Shown: positions 46,401-56,058 of the stretch, one piece after another
Layout of the letters: each line of letters begins with the position of its first letter
Position numbering within the stretch: the stretch's first letter is position 1
Assembly: GCF_036373705.1 (NCBI RefSeq)
Contig: NC_089851.1
Location: forward strand, 61,130,350 to 61,194,349
Direction: 5' to 3'
Source: Amia ocellicauda
Lineage: Eukaryota > Chordata > Actinopteri > Amiiformes > Amiidae
DNA length: 64,000 nucleotides
Notes under the pieces: generated by a model
Databases searched by the model: none
What the model was told of the DNA's origin: nothing
Seen by the model: only the letters and a program-made list of their open reading frames with translations
Position numbers and translations under genes: made by a program

Positions 46401-48008
46401 CTTTTTTCCCCCCACTGTGTGTGTATGTATATATATATATATATAATTTTTTTTTTTTTTAACGCACAATTTCTCTAACTTTTTAACTTTATTGTTCAGG
46501 TCCTTAATGAGGGAAATAAACGAGTCAGTGGAATCGGAAGCTATAGATGGAGTGACAGGGCTGACCGCAGTCTTGTACATTTTAGCCGTGGTCATTCAGA
46601 GTGAGTGACTGGATTTCCCATATCGACGAATACAAAAAACTAGAATAACCATTTGAGGACTATTTTGAATCCCCTTGCTTTTCTTTGCAATAGAATGTGC
46701 ACAATGCTGACAAAGCCTAATGCAATCCCGAGCCTTTATGGCATCGGCTTTGTTTTAATATTCTCCTTTGTTTCTTTCAGTACTTTATAAATATATCAAT
46801 CATGTTTTAGCACATGACTAATTAGTTTGATATAATACCTGGCTAAAGTCCTCAACACAGAAAAAAATAAGGGGATTTTAAAGGGGGGATTTTAAAATGT
46901 GAACTGCATTGTTAATCCGATAAGGGTAAACAAATGGCAAGCTTGGTCTCATTTTGTTTTTGTTGAATCTTATCCAGCAGCTAAATCGGACCAATCACAT
47001 TTCAAGGACACGGCCATCTGCATTCAGAGGCAGCTGCATAAATATTACGGAGTCACAGCGGAAGACAGCAGAAACATCGAGAGGTAATCTGCTCAGGAAC
47101 AACAGCGGCCTACAGCCCTGTACTCTACTGGCTGTCCTAGTCCAACTCTGATCCTTTGCCTAGTCCAGTTTCTCACCCTTTCTTTCACAGTAGTACCCCT
47201 CCTTCCATAGAGGCTATTCCTGCTGCTGGAGAGCCAAACTGTTGCAGGTTCTGTAGGCCTCTCCGTATCACCGGTCCCTCAATGGACAGTTCTGCCTCAT
47301 CAAGCCCGATCACTGTGTTAGTGAACTTATGAATGGGAACAGGACACCTGGACCATGCCCCCCACAAGTGCACTCAACCTTTGGGTTTTGTGCCCCTGTC
47401 CTGCGTGGCTGTAGTGTGTTCAGAGGCATCGCTGATGTGACCTTTCTCACGGATTGGTTGTCCCGCTCCTGCCAGTTCCTCTGGTTGAGCAAAGCAGAGG
47501 AGTCTGATGGGCTTGAGTCCCCACTAAGTGGCTACATTCCCAATAGCTGCTTGGGTTTGCAGGCCGCAGCCAACCACTGAGAGCTGACCAATGCCTTAAG
47601 AGCAGCACTCTGTTCATTATTCATCCCTTCCGCTTAGGTAAATGCTCGGCACTTAAGGCTGCTCTGACAGCACGGCTCTTTGCTCTGGTGAAGTATATTA
47701 TACTTTTCAGGGGTTGTTTCTGACTGATATAGACTATCACACTGTAGTTTAAACCTCTATATTCTTGTTTTATTTCCCATCAAGTGGACTGATTCCTTAA
47801 CTCTGGAATTTCCTTTTCAATGTAACAGCTCTCAAGAGATTTGGCTGAGAAAATTAGAATTTGAGGCACATTCATCTGTAAACCTCTTTATTACCACTGG
47901 ATAGTTTGTAGTAAAAAGCACACAAACATACAGACTAATACATCATCTCTTTACAGAACCATTTATGAGTCTTCTGTCAAGATTGTCAAGGAGATTTTGC
48001 TGGTGTGA
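28481..48008 (+). CDS. ncapg2: Condensin-2 complex subunit G2 (CAP-G2), 27 coding exons, 1144 aa
   Basis: HEAT-repeat subunit of condensin II, which binds SMC2/SMC4 with CAP-H2 and CAP-D3 and compacts chromosomes in the nucleus in prophase. Coding exons: 28481-28558, 28936-29127, 29647-29761, 30107-30264, 31047-31181, 31293-31387, 32487-32556, 32705-32791, 33127-33219, 33621-33746, 34034-34213, 34617-34769, 34865-35087, 35486-35589, 36078-36251, 36332-36402, 36534-36687, 36891-37064, 38410-38526, 39184-39324, 39887-39986, 41782-41972, 42665-42808, 44701-44804, 46500-46600, 46981-47083, 47957-48008 (TGA). All phases agree; the total is 3435 nt. The start ([11 protein letters not shown]) aligns with the vertebrate start, and the length is near the human 1143. 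Hallmarks include [51 protein letters not shown] and [13 protein letters not shown]. No disruption was found. Exon 16 uses a GC donor, and exon 17 (GTTTGA) and exon 18 (GTCATT) donors are weak. Exon borders come from splice motifs and family similarity, not transcripts. Confidence 0.95.
31393..31472 (+). repeat. Inverted repeat just inside NCAPG2 intron 6
   Basis: TTAATGGATGGGTGTATGTG at 31393 is answered by CACATACACCCATCCATTAA ending at 31472. The arm starts 6 nt after the exon 6 end (GTAAG|TTAATGG), so a transcript could fold close to the donor. Confidence 0.7.
36403..36533 (+). other. GC-AG intron of NCAPG2 (intron 16)
   Basis: The exon ends TTTCAG, followed by GCGAGT; the acceptor is CCCCCACAG. 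With this donor the reading frame continues as F-S-C-G-V-L-S, matching the family. The nearest GT (GTTTCG, 5 nt on) would break the frame. Confidence 0.8.
37318..37415 (+). repeat. Intronic segment duplicated at 43562-43682 (copy 1, intron 18)
   Basis: Shares TCAACAAG, then CCAGATAGTTGACTT, and further on AATTCAAACACTTTCACTG with the segment in intron 23. It is diverged in between. Confidence 0.6.
40211..40428 (+). mobile_element. Tc1 3' end fragment in NCAPG2 intron 21
   Basis: Begins at AGTACTAAGTCGAAGGGG (end of the transposase frame) and runs through the long 3' TIR to CCCTCACTG. It is nearly identical to the right end of the element at 44831-46417. Followed by (TG)n(TA)n. Confidence 0.85.
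41085..41255 (+). repeat. hAT end plus SINE tail fragments in NCAPG2 intron 21
   Basis: ATCATATCGCACAGCCCTAG (to about 41204) is a typical right terminus of a fish hAT repeat. It is followed by CCCTGGATAAGGGTGTCTGC and an AAT run, the usual tail of a fish tRNA-type SINE. Both are truncated. Confidence 0.5.
43562..43682 (+). repeat. Intronic segment duplicated at 37318-37415 (copy 2, intron 23)
   Basis: See copy 1. The conserved blocks occur in the same order, with about 25 bp more between them. Confidence 0.6.
44831..46417 (+). mobile_element. Full-length Tc1/mariner element with ~205-bp TIRs in NCAPG2 intron 24
   Basis: Left end CAGTGAGGGAAAAAAGTATT, right end AAATACTTTTTTCCCCCCACTG in reverse orientation. 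The TIRs run about 44831-45035 and 46212-46417 with few differences. A 38-bp inverted pair (45059-45096 with 45118-45155) lies between the left TIR and the gene. The element is 1587 bp of a 1695-bp intron, in the same orientation as the host gene. A TA precedes the left end; the right copy of TA has mutated to TG. Confidence 0.9.
45262..46209 (+). pseudogene. Tc1 transposase, nearly intact, N-terminal frameshift
   Basis: The 315-codon frame contains the second HTH and the whole catalytic core: Asp131 (WSDETK), Asp219 ([11 protein letters not shown]) and Glu254 (NPIENLW). This is classic D,D34E spacing. It ends [11 protein letters not shown]. The family start codon is at 45198 (ATGGCCAAGAGC), but about 2 bases are missing just after it, so that start runs out of frame. 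Only the internal Met at 45262 opens the present frame, losing roughly 20 N-terminal residues of the first DNA-binding domain. Probably inactive through this single indel. Confidence 0.85.
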
Positions 48009-48205
48009 TGTGGGAATTGTGCTTCCCCAGCGAATCTGAAGATCTGCAAGCAAGACAAACGACTGTAAAGCCTAATGTTTCTGTTCTGCTGACAGGACCC
48101 TTGTCATGGTTTTGTTTGTTATTGTTAAAAATGTTTGGAAAAAGGACAGATACTTTATTATATCTCTAATTTTTCTTAACTGTAAATAAAACCCACCATT
48201 GTATT
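48009..48205 (+). terminator. NCAPG2 3' UTR with poly(A) signal
   Basis: A canonical AATAAA at 48185-48190 lies about 180 nt after the stop and is followed by a T-rich stretch. A second AATAAA at 49114-49119 could serve a longer 3' UTR. Confidence 0.6.
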
Positions 48206-48299
48206 TTTCCATTATATGCCCATGGTTTTTCACATCACAAGGACTATGTTCAGGAAATTGAGATCGTAGCAGGGTGTCAGTGTTGCTCAACACAACTCT

Positions 48300-48302
<3 letters not shown>

Positions 48303-48369
<67 letters not shown>
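48303..48369. repeat. (CA)n microsatellite, about 33 repeats
   Basis: An uninterrupted CA run; likely highly polymorphic. Confidence 0.98.
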
Positions 48370-48371
<2 letters not shown>

Positions 48372-49812
48372 CTGGGCACACAGTTTATTTCTAACGTAAT
48401 GTGAAGCTCTGAGGGGCATCCTTTGCTTTTATTCTGTGACATGTTTTAATACCCAAGCAACAGTGGTCTCCGAAGTAGACACTGAAAATTAATTCTTCAG
48501 CAGGCTAAAGTCAAATGATCTGTGGCCGATTCAGTGAAAATTATTTTCCTCTTCTGTACTTATTCTGAAATATTACTGTTAAGAGCTGTATGTGCGTTGT
48601 TCTATATACTAACATGTATAATATAGTAATACATTAAGGCAGTAGTTCTGTGGAAAATTATTACCTTGTCTTGTATATGCGTCTAAGCTATAGAACCCAG
48701 AACTACAAGGGCAATGCTTTGCTTTAATTACAGTAAGAATGGGCTTTGTTTAGCATTGCTCTTCCTGCCTAATGCAGGCTCCGCAAGAGTTGTGTTTTTT
48801 AATGTGCGATTGGGAGATGCAGTCCCACGTCTGCAGATATAAAAATTTAAAGATTGGTATCTTGGGTGGCAAGTAGAGGTTTATTCCTTGCTCTTTCATA
48901 AAACATGGCAATATTACAGGCTCAAATGTCACCAGCAAACAGTCCTCTAGTTTGTATCTATCATTTGTATTAGACCTTAAATCCATACACGTGTTTTATT
49001 TTCTATTGCAATTTGCACCAAATCCTGTATGAAGATAGAACTGAGTGCAAGTTGCATAACGTTTGGTTCCTCTTTGAAATAATCTATCCCATAACGTCTA
49101 AAGCTTGATGCACAATAAACTATATTCCTAAAAAAAATATTGTAATTATTCCTGAAAGGAAATGTTTTGCATGCCAGAGATTTTGAAACTGCTAGTACTG
49201 TAGTGCAATTACAAGAGATTCAGTGCATATATGTGGGTGTGCAAATATACATGTACAATGTAGTTTTGCTAAGGTGAATATGGTAATGTAATAGATTTGT
49301 TTTTAATTATTTGAGAGTATTAAACTGTTTATGGCAGTTAAAACGACACTGTTCTCTGGAAAGCGTGCCCTATCATAGTCAGCGATCATATTGCACAACA
49401 CTGATTTACATTGAGAGCATGCAGGCTCCGCTGGGACTGTGGTTCCCTAGCATTCTGGCCTGTTGCATATTCAGCAATCAGTGGCGTCTGTCAAATGTGC
49501 TGTGCTTTCCGGGCCTGGCCTTGCTCCACTGCTCCCCTTTTTACTGCAGGGCCTTCCATTAGCGTTCCCTCTCCTGCCATGGCTCCCTAATCAATGAGAC
49601 CAAAGAGCTCATGTTTGAGCTCATGAAGTGGACTTAAAAAAAAAACTTGTTCCCTTTCTGTCATCTGTACCAGGCCCCTGCCAAGAAGACCTAGGCTTGT
49701 AAGACCTAGGCTGTGGTACTGAACTGCTTCAAGGTTTAGAATTCACTCTGTAACCAGCTTTTATTTTATTTTTTTACCTTCTAAAAGCCTATGCTGGAAG
49801 TGTCTCAAGCAC
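48370..49812. other. Intergenic DNA between NCAPG2 and the ptprn2-like gene
   Basis: No exon recognised. Short frames lack domains. Confidence 0.45.
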
Positions 49813-50048
49813 CCTTCTTGGAGACGGATGTCAATATTATTAAGCCATTGTGACCTCTTTCACATGGCAGAACCAAAGCAGTAAGTGATTAATAATCCTT
49901 TAAAGACATGCAGAAAGCTATTCCATTATTTATTTTCATCCTTTTTTTTTAAATTAATAATCCTTAATACTGTGCATCAAATGAGAAAAGCAGAGAACCT
50001 ATCACAGCCAATTTGAAAGTGAGGGAGAAATGAAATCCAGGACACAAC
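49813..50048 (+). repeat. Diverged duplicate segment, copy 1
   Basis: Shares in order CTTCTTG(G/C)AGAC, TATTAA(G/A)CC, TGTGACCTCT, AATAAT/ATAAC-CCTTTTAAAGA, ATGCAG, AGA(G/T)AACCT, CAATTTGAAA/CAATTGAAAT and CCAGGA with the segment at 51286-51496. Small indels throughout indicate an old duplication. Confidence 0.6.
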
Positions 50049-51285
50049 CAGCTCCTTATTTTGCCCCTTCTGAAAGCATACGCCATGAGTGTCTGTTGGC
50101 GATGGTTTTTGAAGTGAATACCTCGGTCCCCTTTGAATCCGATTGTGTGAGAGTTGCACAACGAATGTTTGGTGCTTCTTCTCTCTCACTGTGAACCTGT
50201 CTATATGTGCAGTATCGGCACAAATCCCCTTGTTTTTTGTGCTGCGATCGTGGATGTTGATGTTACTGCGATGGGTCAAGTGCTGATGGATACGTCGCTC
50301 TTTGCCTCTCACAGGAGAGAGGCACCATATTTTTATTTTTTATATAACCTTTTCTGTAGTTTTACATCTATATTATTATGGGAGTCACCCCAGCTCCTTA
50401 AACCTGTCTCTGATTTAAAGGATTGTTTTTTGTATTCCTGCCTTCTGCCTTTTTTTTATCTTCCCTCGTTTGCACATTCCCCTGCCTTTGATCATTTCTT
50501 CCGAGCAGTGTAATTTCCGCAGCTTGGAAGGAAACATGCCACATATTTTTGTAGCTGGCAGCACATTACAGTACAGGATATCTAAATTTGTTTTGATCAA
50601 TTTCTCAACCTATATGGAAAACTGCGACTGATGCCTCGGATTGGCACCTGCTCGAAGCGACGCTGCAGAATGATCTCCGTTGCTTTGAAAACATTTAATT
50701 CTCTAGTTCAAAATGTGTTTGCATTTCCTAATATAATAGTCTTTCAATGCTGGGTTTACGTGGAAGAAAAATATAATCCATTACTGTGGCGTCTCCTCTG
50801 TCCCCAACTTCAATCTCTTCTTAATAGGTTCGTGATTGAGGTGGAGCACCAAGCCATAAGGTGAGGAAAGAAGACATACATAAACAAACCAGTCTCCCTG
50901 TACATTATGAATTGGAGAGCTCTGGACCAGGATGTGCAATCGGTGTGAAAGATGGATAGTGGGTGGAAGGTGTTTTCAGTGGTAAAATGTCATTAATGTG
51001 CAATGTTTGGATTGTTGCTGGATGTAGACAAACTGATGTGAGCTGTAGCTGCTCATTAATTGTCATCCTTTAAAAGCCAACTGGAGACCAAGTTGGTTAC
51101 TAGAAACTGGCCCTGCTAGCCAACTTGTCTTTGCCCTTCATATCCCTTTCTAATTGGACACGATGTTGAAACTTTCATCCCCAGCTTACCAGTGTGCAGA
51201 ATCTCTTCTGCCACAAAGGTATGAGTAAGGACTTGGACTCTTATGAGTGCTTGGCCACAGTTGGGTGTGGCATCCCTGAACGAAT
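50049..51285. other. Non-coding spacer between duplicated segments
   Basis: No gene recognised. It lies between the two diverged copies. Confidence 0.4.
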
Positions 51286-51496
51286 CCTTCTTGCAGACAG
51301 ACACTGATGTTATTAAACCTCTGTGACCTCTCCTGCAGCTCAGAACAAAAACAATTACTCAATTGATAACCTTTTAAAGAAATGCAGTTTGCTTTTCTTT
51401 ACTTTTAATTTAAGTAAGTCTCATGAGGAATGTAGATAACCTCTCGCCCTTCCAATTGAAATTGAAGGAAAAATTTCATTAAAACCAGGAAACAAT
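51286..51496 (+). repeat. Diverged duplicate segment, copy 2
   Basis: Partner of 49813-50048, same orientation, about 1.47 kb downstream. Confidence 0.6.
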
Positions 51497-54216
51497 TAAA
51501 TAGTTCACCAGTGGCACTGGTGGAAAAAAATATAGAAATAAAAATGAGATTCCTTTTCCTCAGTCTTGATTGAATTGCATATGTAATGCAATGTGAGATG
51601 CATTCTCTTCAGTGCTACTGAAATACATAGCATGGCAGGGAATTAATCTTTCAAGTATGAAAGAAAAGGTTATTCCAAGGTGAGTTACATCATATAGAAC
51701 TAATACCACTGGACTTGGAGGAATGTGGTCAATGCATCTGCTGCCACTGAGGCAAATGATGTGCTTTCAGTAATGGAGTGCAATTTCAGTCACACTCAAC
51801 CGTTGTTATATGTTGTCTGTCAGTTTAGTTATGGATCCTATTTGGAAACTTTTGTATCCACTTAATCGCACTACCCCTCTTTACAGGGGTGCATCCATGT
51901 GCTGCCGAAAACTGAAACGAACCCCTATGGCAGGGTTTCCCTCAAACCCTTTCTGGACAGGTGATACACAAGCTACATGAACACATTGCCGTTTATGTAT
52001 TTGGTTATCATTACATAAGGGGCTTTATTCAACTGGCTGTAAGACCTTCTGAGTCACTTGACTGCCTGGCCAAGGCCCACAGATACGTGGAGTAGTGTAT
52101 GGAAGCAAACCCTACAGATATAACTTAAAAGATCTACGACTTGTCAATGACGTGTTAATTGACACACAAGATACATCACATCTGCTTTTATTTTAATGCC
52201 CATGCCAACTTCAGTAATAGATTAATTAGCTACTGGTTTTGTGAAATTGTATCTTTCTTCAAATCCTAAATTTAGACCTCCGTGAATATGCTGATGAAGA
52301 CTGCATTGGATTTGAGAGAGAAGTGATCTTGTGTGGATCTACCGCCTTGCGGATAGTAACGCTTGATTCTACTGCAATTTTCTCATCTGCGGTTTCTAAA
52401 CGCAGGCATCTGTTTCAATTCACCAGGCCTGGAAAATGCAACCTATTGAAAGAGACCAAGTGACTATCGTTTGAATTTTTTGTTTTTTGTGGGGCATCAT
52501 CTACCTCAAGTGACATCTGTTGGTTTTTAACAGTTTTAAAGGGATGACGTATGACAATCTGGAGTGCGTGCCTTTTTAACAGCACGCCACTGGTCATATG
52601 GTCAGTGTCTGTACATACACAAGACACAGGTGTGACTCAAAGAAAAATGTAATCTGGCAACCCAAAAACAAACACTAGAGGTGGGTATAAACTATAGTGA
52701 ATAATGTATTAGATTTCAGAAAAAATTAAGTCTTGTGCATGTATGTTGCAAGAGGTGACATTAGCTGAAATGTAATTGTGGCCTCTTATTTTGCAGGCTG
52801 CACTGTTCATAGATATTGAAGTCAGCCACTTGAAGGAAAGTTTTCTCACATTTGTTTTGATATACAGATGTAGACCTAACTGCTGTGAAATGTATGATCA
52901 ATGTTTATTTATTTATATATTGGCTTTTCTGGAGATGTGATTTTCAAATAAAAACCTTGCTGAACCTCCCAGCACTTTCTGCCATCTCTCTCTGTCTTCA
53001 GTCTTTGCATCTACCCATCTACCTGATACAGGTTGATAAATATAGCATACAGTATTTTTTTGTCACACTTATTCTGTCAATGCACCCTCTTATTATCTCT
53101 CAGGTGCATGCATTCTAGGTATTCTGTCACACACTTCTACTCTTCCTCAGCTACCAGAGCTTGTTTGGTGGTTTGCGATGGAAACCCTTAGAAATGGCAG
53201 TGAGCCTGAACGCATGGAGAAAGGAACATTGGGCAAGAGTGTAATGGTCACACACAACCTTGCTTCAGTTTCAACATGAGAAAAGTATCAAATAATTTGA
53301 GACAATGCTGTGTAGAGCAAGTGAGATGTATGGAAATGGGAATGAGAAACTTTGAGGTTTTGCTGGTGCACAAACCCAAGACTTCCTAAATGAATCACAA
53401 TTATTGAGGAATGTCATGCATCATGGTAGTATTTTTTATTTGAATCTGCAGTACAGTGTCAGCAAAACATAACTGCTGCTGCATTTCCTTTTGAAAAAAT
53501 TAAACTTTTTGCAAATGAAGCAAGCCTGTGTTTTATTATGTATGACTATTGGCTCCATTACTATGAGATTTCCAGGATACACGATCGTTTTGACAACCGG
53601 AATATCATGTTTACAGATTTTTCCTTCGATGATTCACATGCATTATGAGCTACAAATTAATATGAACGGTCTCTGGATTATACCGAATTTCACTAACCTT
53701 GTGTATTGTAAAGACACTGGAATAACTTGACTTCAAACTGTTTAAAACAAATACTATAAATATGTCTTCCAATTTGATTTGACAGTGTTAACATAACCTA
53801 TGAAAGACTAATAAAGCTAAATCTAAATCTTGGGAAATAGAAGTCTACATCTTAGACTACATCACTGTAAAACAATGTACTCGTGTCTTTAAAAACGGAC
53901 TGGCGGTATCTTATGCAAATGTAAAAGACAACCATGCATTTCTTAAAGATCACCTAAATGCACTCGTCTCTGTTGTCTATTGACAAAATAGATGTATATC
54001 AATGTTATGCTGTTTTTTGTATGTTTGTTGTTGTTGGTTGTTGTTGTTGGGTTTTTTTTTTGGGGGGGGGAGGTGCTTTTACTTTTATGTAATGTTAAGA
54101 AAACGTTACCTACATGGACCTATTTAGTTTACTAAAAGGTTTAATTTCTGTTAAACTGTTAAAATATAACTGCTTTCCTGACACTGTATAGGCTACTAGA
54201 TCTAGTTTCCTAGATT

Positions 54217-54282
<66 letters not shown>

Positions 54283-54379
54283 AAATTAAACTGATTCAAA
54301 ACATATTTGTAAAAATAGTAGTAATGAATAGTAATGCATAATATTAGAAAACTGTATATTGCATTTTCTGTATTCCAGG
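51497..54379. other. Intergenic DNA with (TA)n at its end
   Basis: No gene recognised. A G-rich run at about 54060-54072 follows a T-rich tract, and a (TA)n microsatellite occupies about 54220-54279, just before the GC-rich promoter region. Confidence 0.5.
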
Positions 54380-54518
54380 ATCAGACGCCCATTTCTCTGC
54401 CTTTCCGTCCCTTCATGTGGAAACCGGGTGCGGATTAGCGGCAGATTTGGCCGAAAGGCGCTGCTGGGCTCCTCGCTGCTCAGGCAGGTTGCCGCCGGGG
54501 GGCCGGGCTGCGAGGCGT

Positions 54519-54526
54519 TGACGTCA
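54519..54526. promoter_or_regulatory. Perfect CRE palindrome TGACGTCA
   Basis: The full 8-bp cAMP response element lies in the GC-rich block, about 290 bp upstream of the start codon. CREB/ATF proteins bind this motif. Confidence 0.6.
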
Positions 54527-54555
54527 CGGTGCTGGAGGCGGGGTCTGGGCGGACG

Positions 54556-54576
54556 GTCGCTGTTCTCGGTGCTGAA
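54556..54576 (-). promoter_or_regulatory. RE1/NRSE-like REST binding site
   Basis: On the minus strand the left half-site TTCAGCACC is perfect and the right half contains ACAGCG at the canonical spacing. Overall 17 of 21 positions match the vertebrate consensus. REST represses neuronal and endocrine genes in other cells, which fits a neuroendocrine granule gene. Confidence 0.65.
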
Positions 54577-54794
54577 TCCAGCCGAGACGAGTTGAGCCCG
54601 GGTTCCCTCCGCAAACAGGCGCCCTCCTCTCTCTCCCTCTCTCTCTCTCTCCTTCTCATTCTCATTATCCGTCCCTTGTCATTTTGTTTTTATTTTCTTC
54701 CCTTGTTCTGTTCCTCCCTGGCAGACAACAACCAGAAAGAAAAACAAAACCCACCAAAAAGAAATCACAATGGATTGTTAGCGAAAGTGTGCCA

Positions 54795-54812
54795 ATGGAT
54801 CAGCAGTCATAA
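54795..54812 (+). other. Upstream ORF overlapping the main start codon
   Basis: ATG-GAT-CAG-CAG-TCA-TAA encodes MDQQS and stops at 54810-54812. The last A of its TAA is the first base of the main ATG at 54812 (TAATG). A shorter uORF (MDC-stop) lies at 54770-54781. Confidence 0.7.
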
Positions 54813-54890
54813 TGGATTCGTTTTTCTCCATCCTGCTGCTTATTTTGGCGTTTCATTTTCGTTTTACTGCTGCCGCGGACAGAAAATTTG
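54812..54890 (+). CDS. ptprn2: First coding exon (signal peptide) of a probable PTPRN2/phogrin gene
   Basis: The full protein is a transmembrane, receptor-type tyrosine phosphatase-like protein of neuroendocrine secretory granules. This exon encodes 26 residues plus one base: a start, a hydrophobic core (FFSILLLILAF) and an Ala-rich cleavage region (TAAADRKFG), a typical signal peptide. It ends in phase 1 at a strong donor (TTTG|GTAAGT), so the split codon would be Gly. In PTPRN-family proteins the signal exon also ends at a Gly directly before a conserved Cys. The position, downstream of NCAPG2 on the same strand, matches vertebrate gene order. No further exon is visible before the window ends, as expected for the very long intron 1 of this gene. 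The identification rests on one short exon and synteny. Confidence 0.65.
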
Positions 54891-55969
54891 GTAAGTTGCA
54901 TTCATATTCTGCCGTGCAGCTGTTGTGCATATTTGCGAATCTGTGCATGCATGACAGGGAAGAGCTCCTGAGCAGTTTTACTGGGATGTGGTTATGATGA
55001 ACGTAAAGGGGGCGTCCAACGATGTGTTCCTGGGCTGCTTATTTATTAATACATTTGTAGAATAACTTTATGTCCAATCTAAATGACTCGAAACGGCTTC
55101 CTATCAACCTCTAATCGTTGGAAACGACGTACCCGACGCGTTTTTCTGAATCTTAGCGTTCTGTGTTGAACTGGCTGGGAATGGAAAATAGACGAGGCAG
55201 CTGCTACTCATCCCAGTGCAAAGCGAGCAATGCTCAAGATGGGGCGAACCATGTACCATGCGTTAACCCTTTGACTTATTTTCTCTTATCATAATAAGGA
55301 AGGCGACTAATGGTTGTTGTAACATTATTGTTTGGTAATTAATTAAAATGGACACGTTTGCATAAGCCTAGTTTTCAGATTTTGGAAGAAGGTTATACAA
55401 ATAATGAATGGATAACTACATTCATGATGATGATGATTGTTGTTGTTGTATCGTTTAACAATGCAGACTACATGAAGACCTTTACACTGACACTGTTGAC
55501 ATGTTTCCATCATACCAGTCTGCAGAAAGAGAAACATTTATTATTGTTCTTAATTGTTTGTTTGTTTGTAAAAACGTCTGTTTGACATAGGCTGGCCTTA
55601 TATCGGCTATAAAGCAGGGCAACATTTCTTGCTTTAGGTTTGAAGATGTTTAAAGTCCCCCATCCGGGAATAGAGGTCCGTAAGGGATCAAGCCTACCCT
55701 GCTTTAGATCGAGGAAGCTGCTGAACTATCGAAGACACAAACTGATTACATAATCGCCTTATATTGCCTTGATATGAACACTGTGGCTAAGTAAGATGTG
55801 GCATTTTAGAGGGAGGAAGGGGTGGGGTGGGACGTTTGTCAAATACACTATAACAATAGCTATCATATTAACAAGAAATTAAACAAATGTTCCGTCTCTC
55901 GGTGTATGTTCCCTGTAGGGTTTATAGACTGTATGATTCCAAACACGTTTTACTCAATATATCAATGTT

Positions 55970-55970
<1 letters not shown>
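54891..55970 (+). other. Start of the putative ptprn2 intron 1
   Basis: Non-coding; no exon or clear repeat recognised. Confidence 0.45.
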
Positions 55971-55971
<1 letters not shown>

Positions 55972-56009
<38 letters not shown>

Positions 56010-56014
56010 TAATA

Positions 56015-56058
<44 letters not shown>
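55972..56058. repeat. (AAT)n facing (ATT)n microsatellite
   Basis: About 12 AAT units, a short TGATAATACA spacer, then about 12 ATT units: a self-complementary pair able to form a long hairpin. Confidence 0.95.

Larger units (their letters stand above)
54380..54811 (+). promoter_or_regulatory. Probable ptprn2 promoter and 5' UTR
   Basis: An abrupt GC- and CpG-rich block (about 54400-54610) in AT-rich DNA, with GGGCGG-type boxes, a CRE (54519-54526) and an RE1-like element (54556-54576). A CT-rich tract (about 54625-54665) and an A-rich leader follow to the start codon. Two very short upstream ORFs lie at 54770-54781 and 54795-54812. The transcription start is not determined. Confidence 0.6.

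Noticed and set aside
48072..48419. 115-codon minus-strand frame
   Set aside because: Its core is the translated (CA)n microsatellite.
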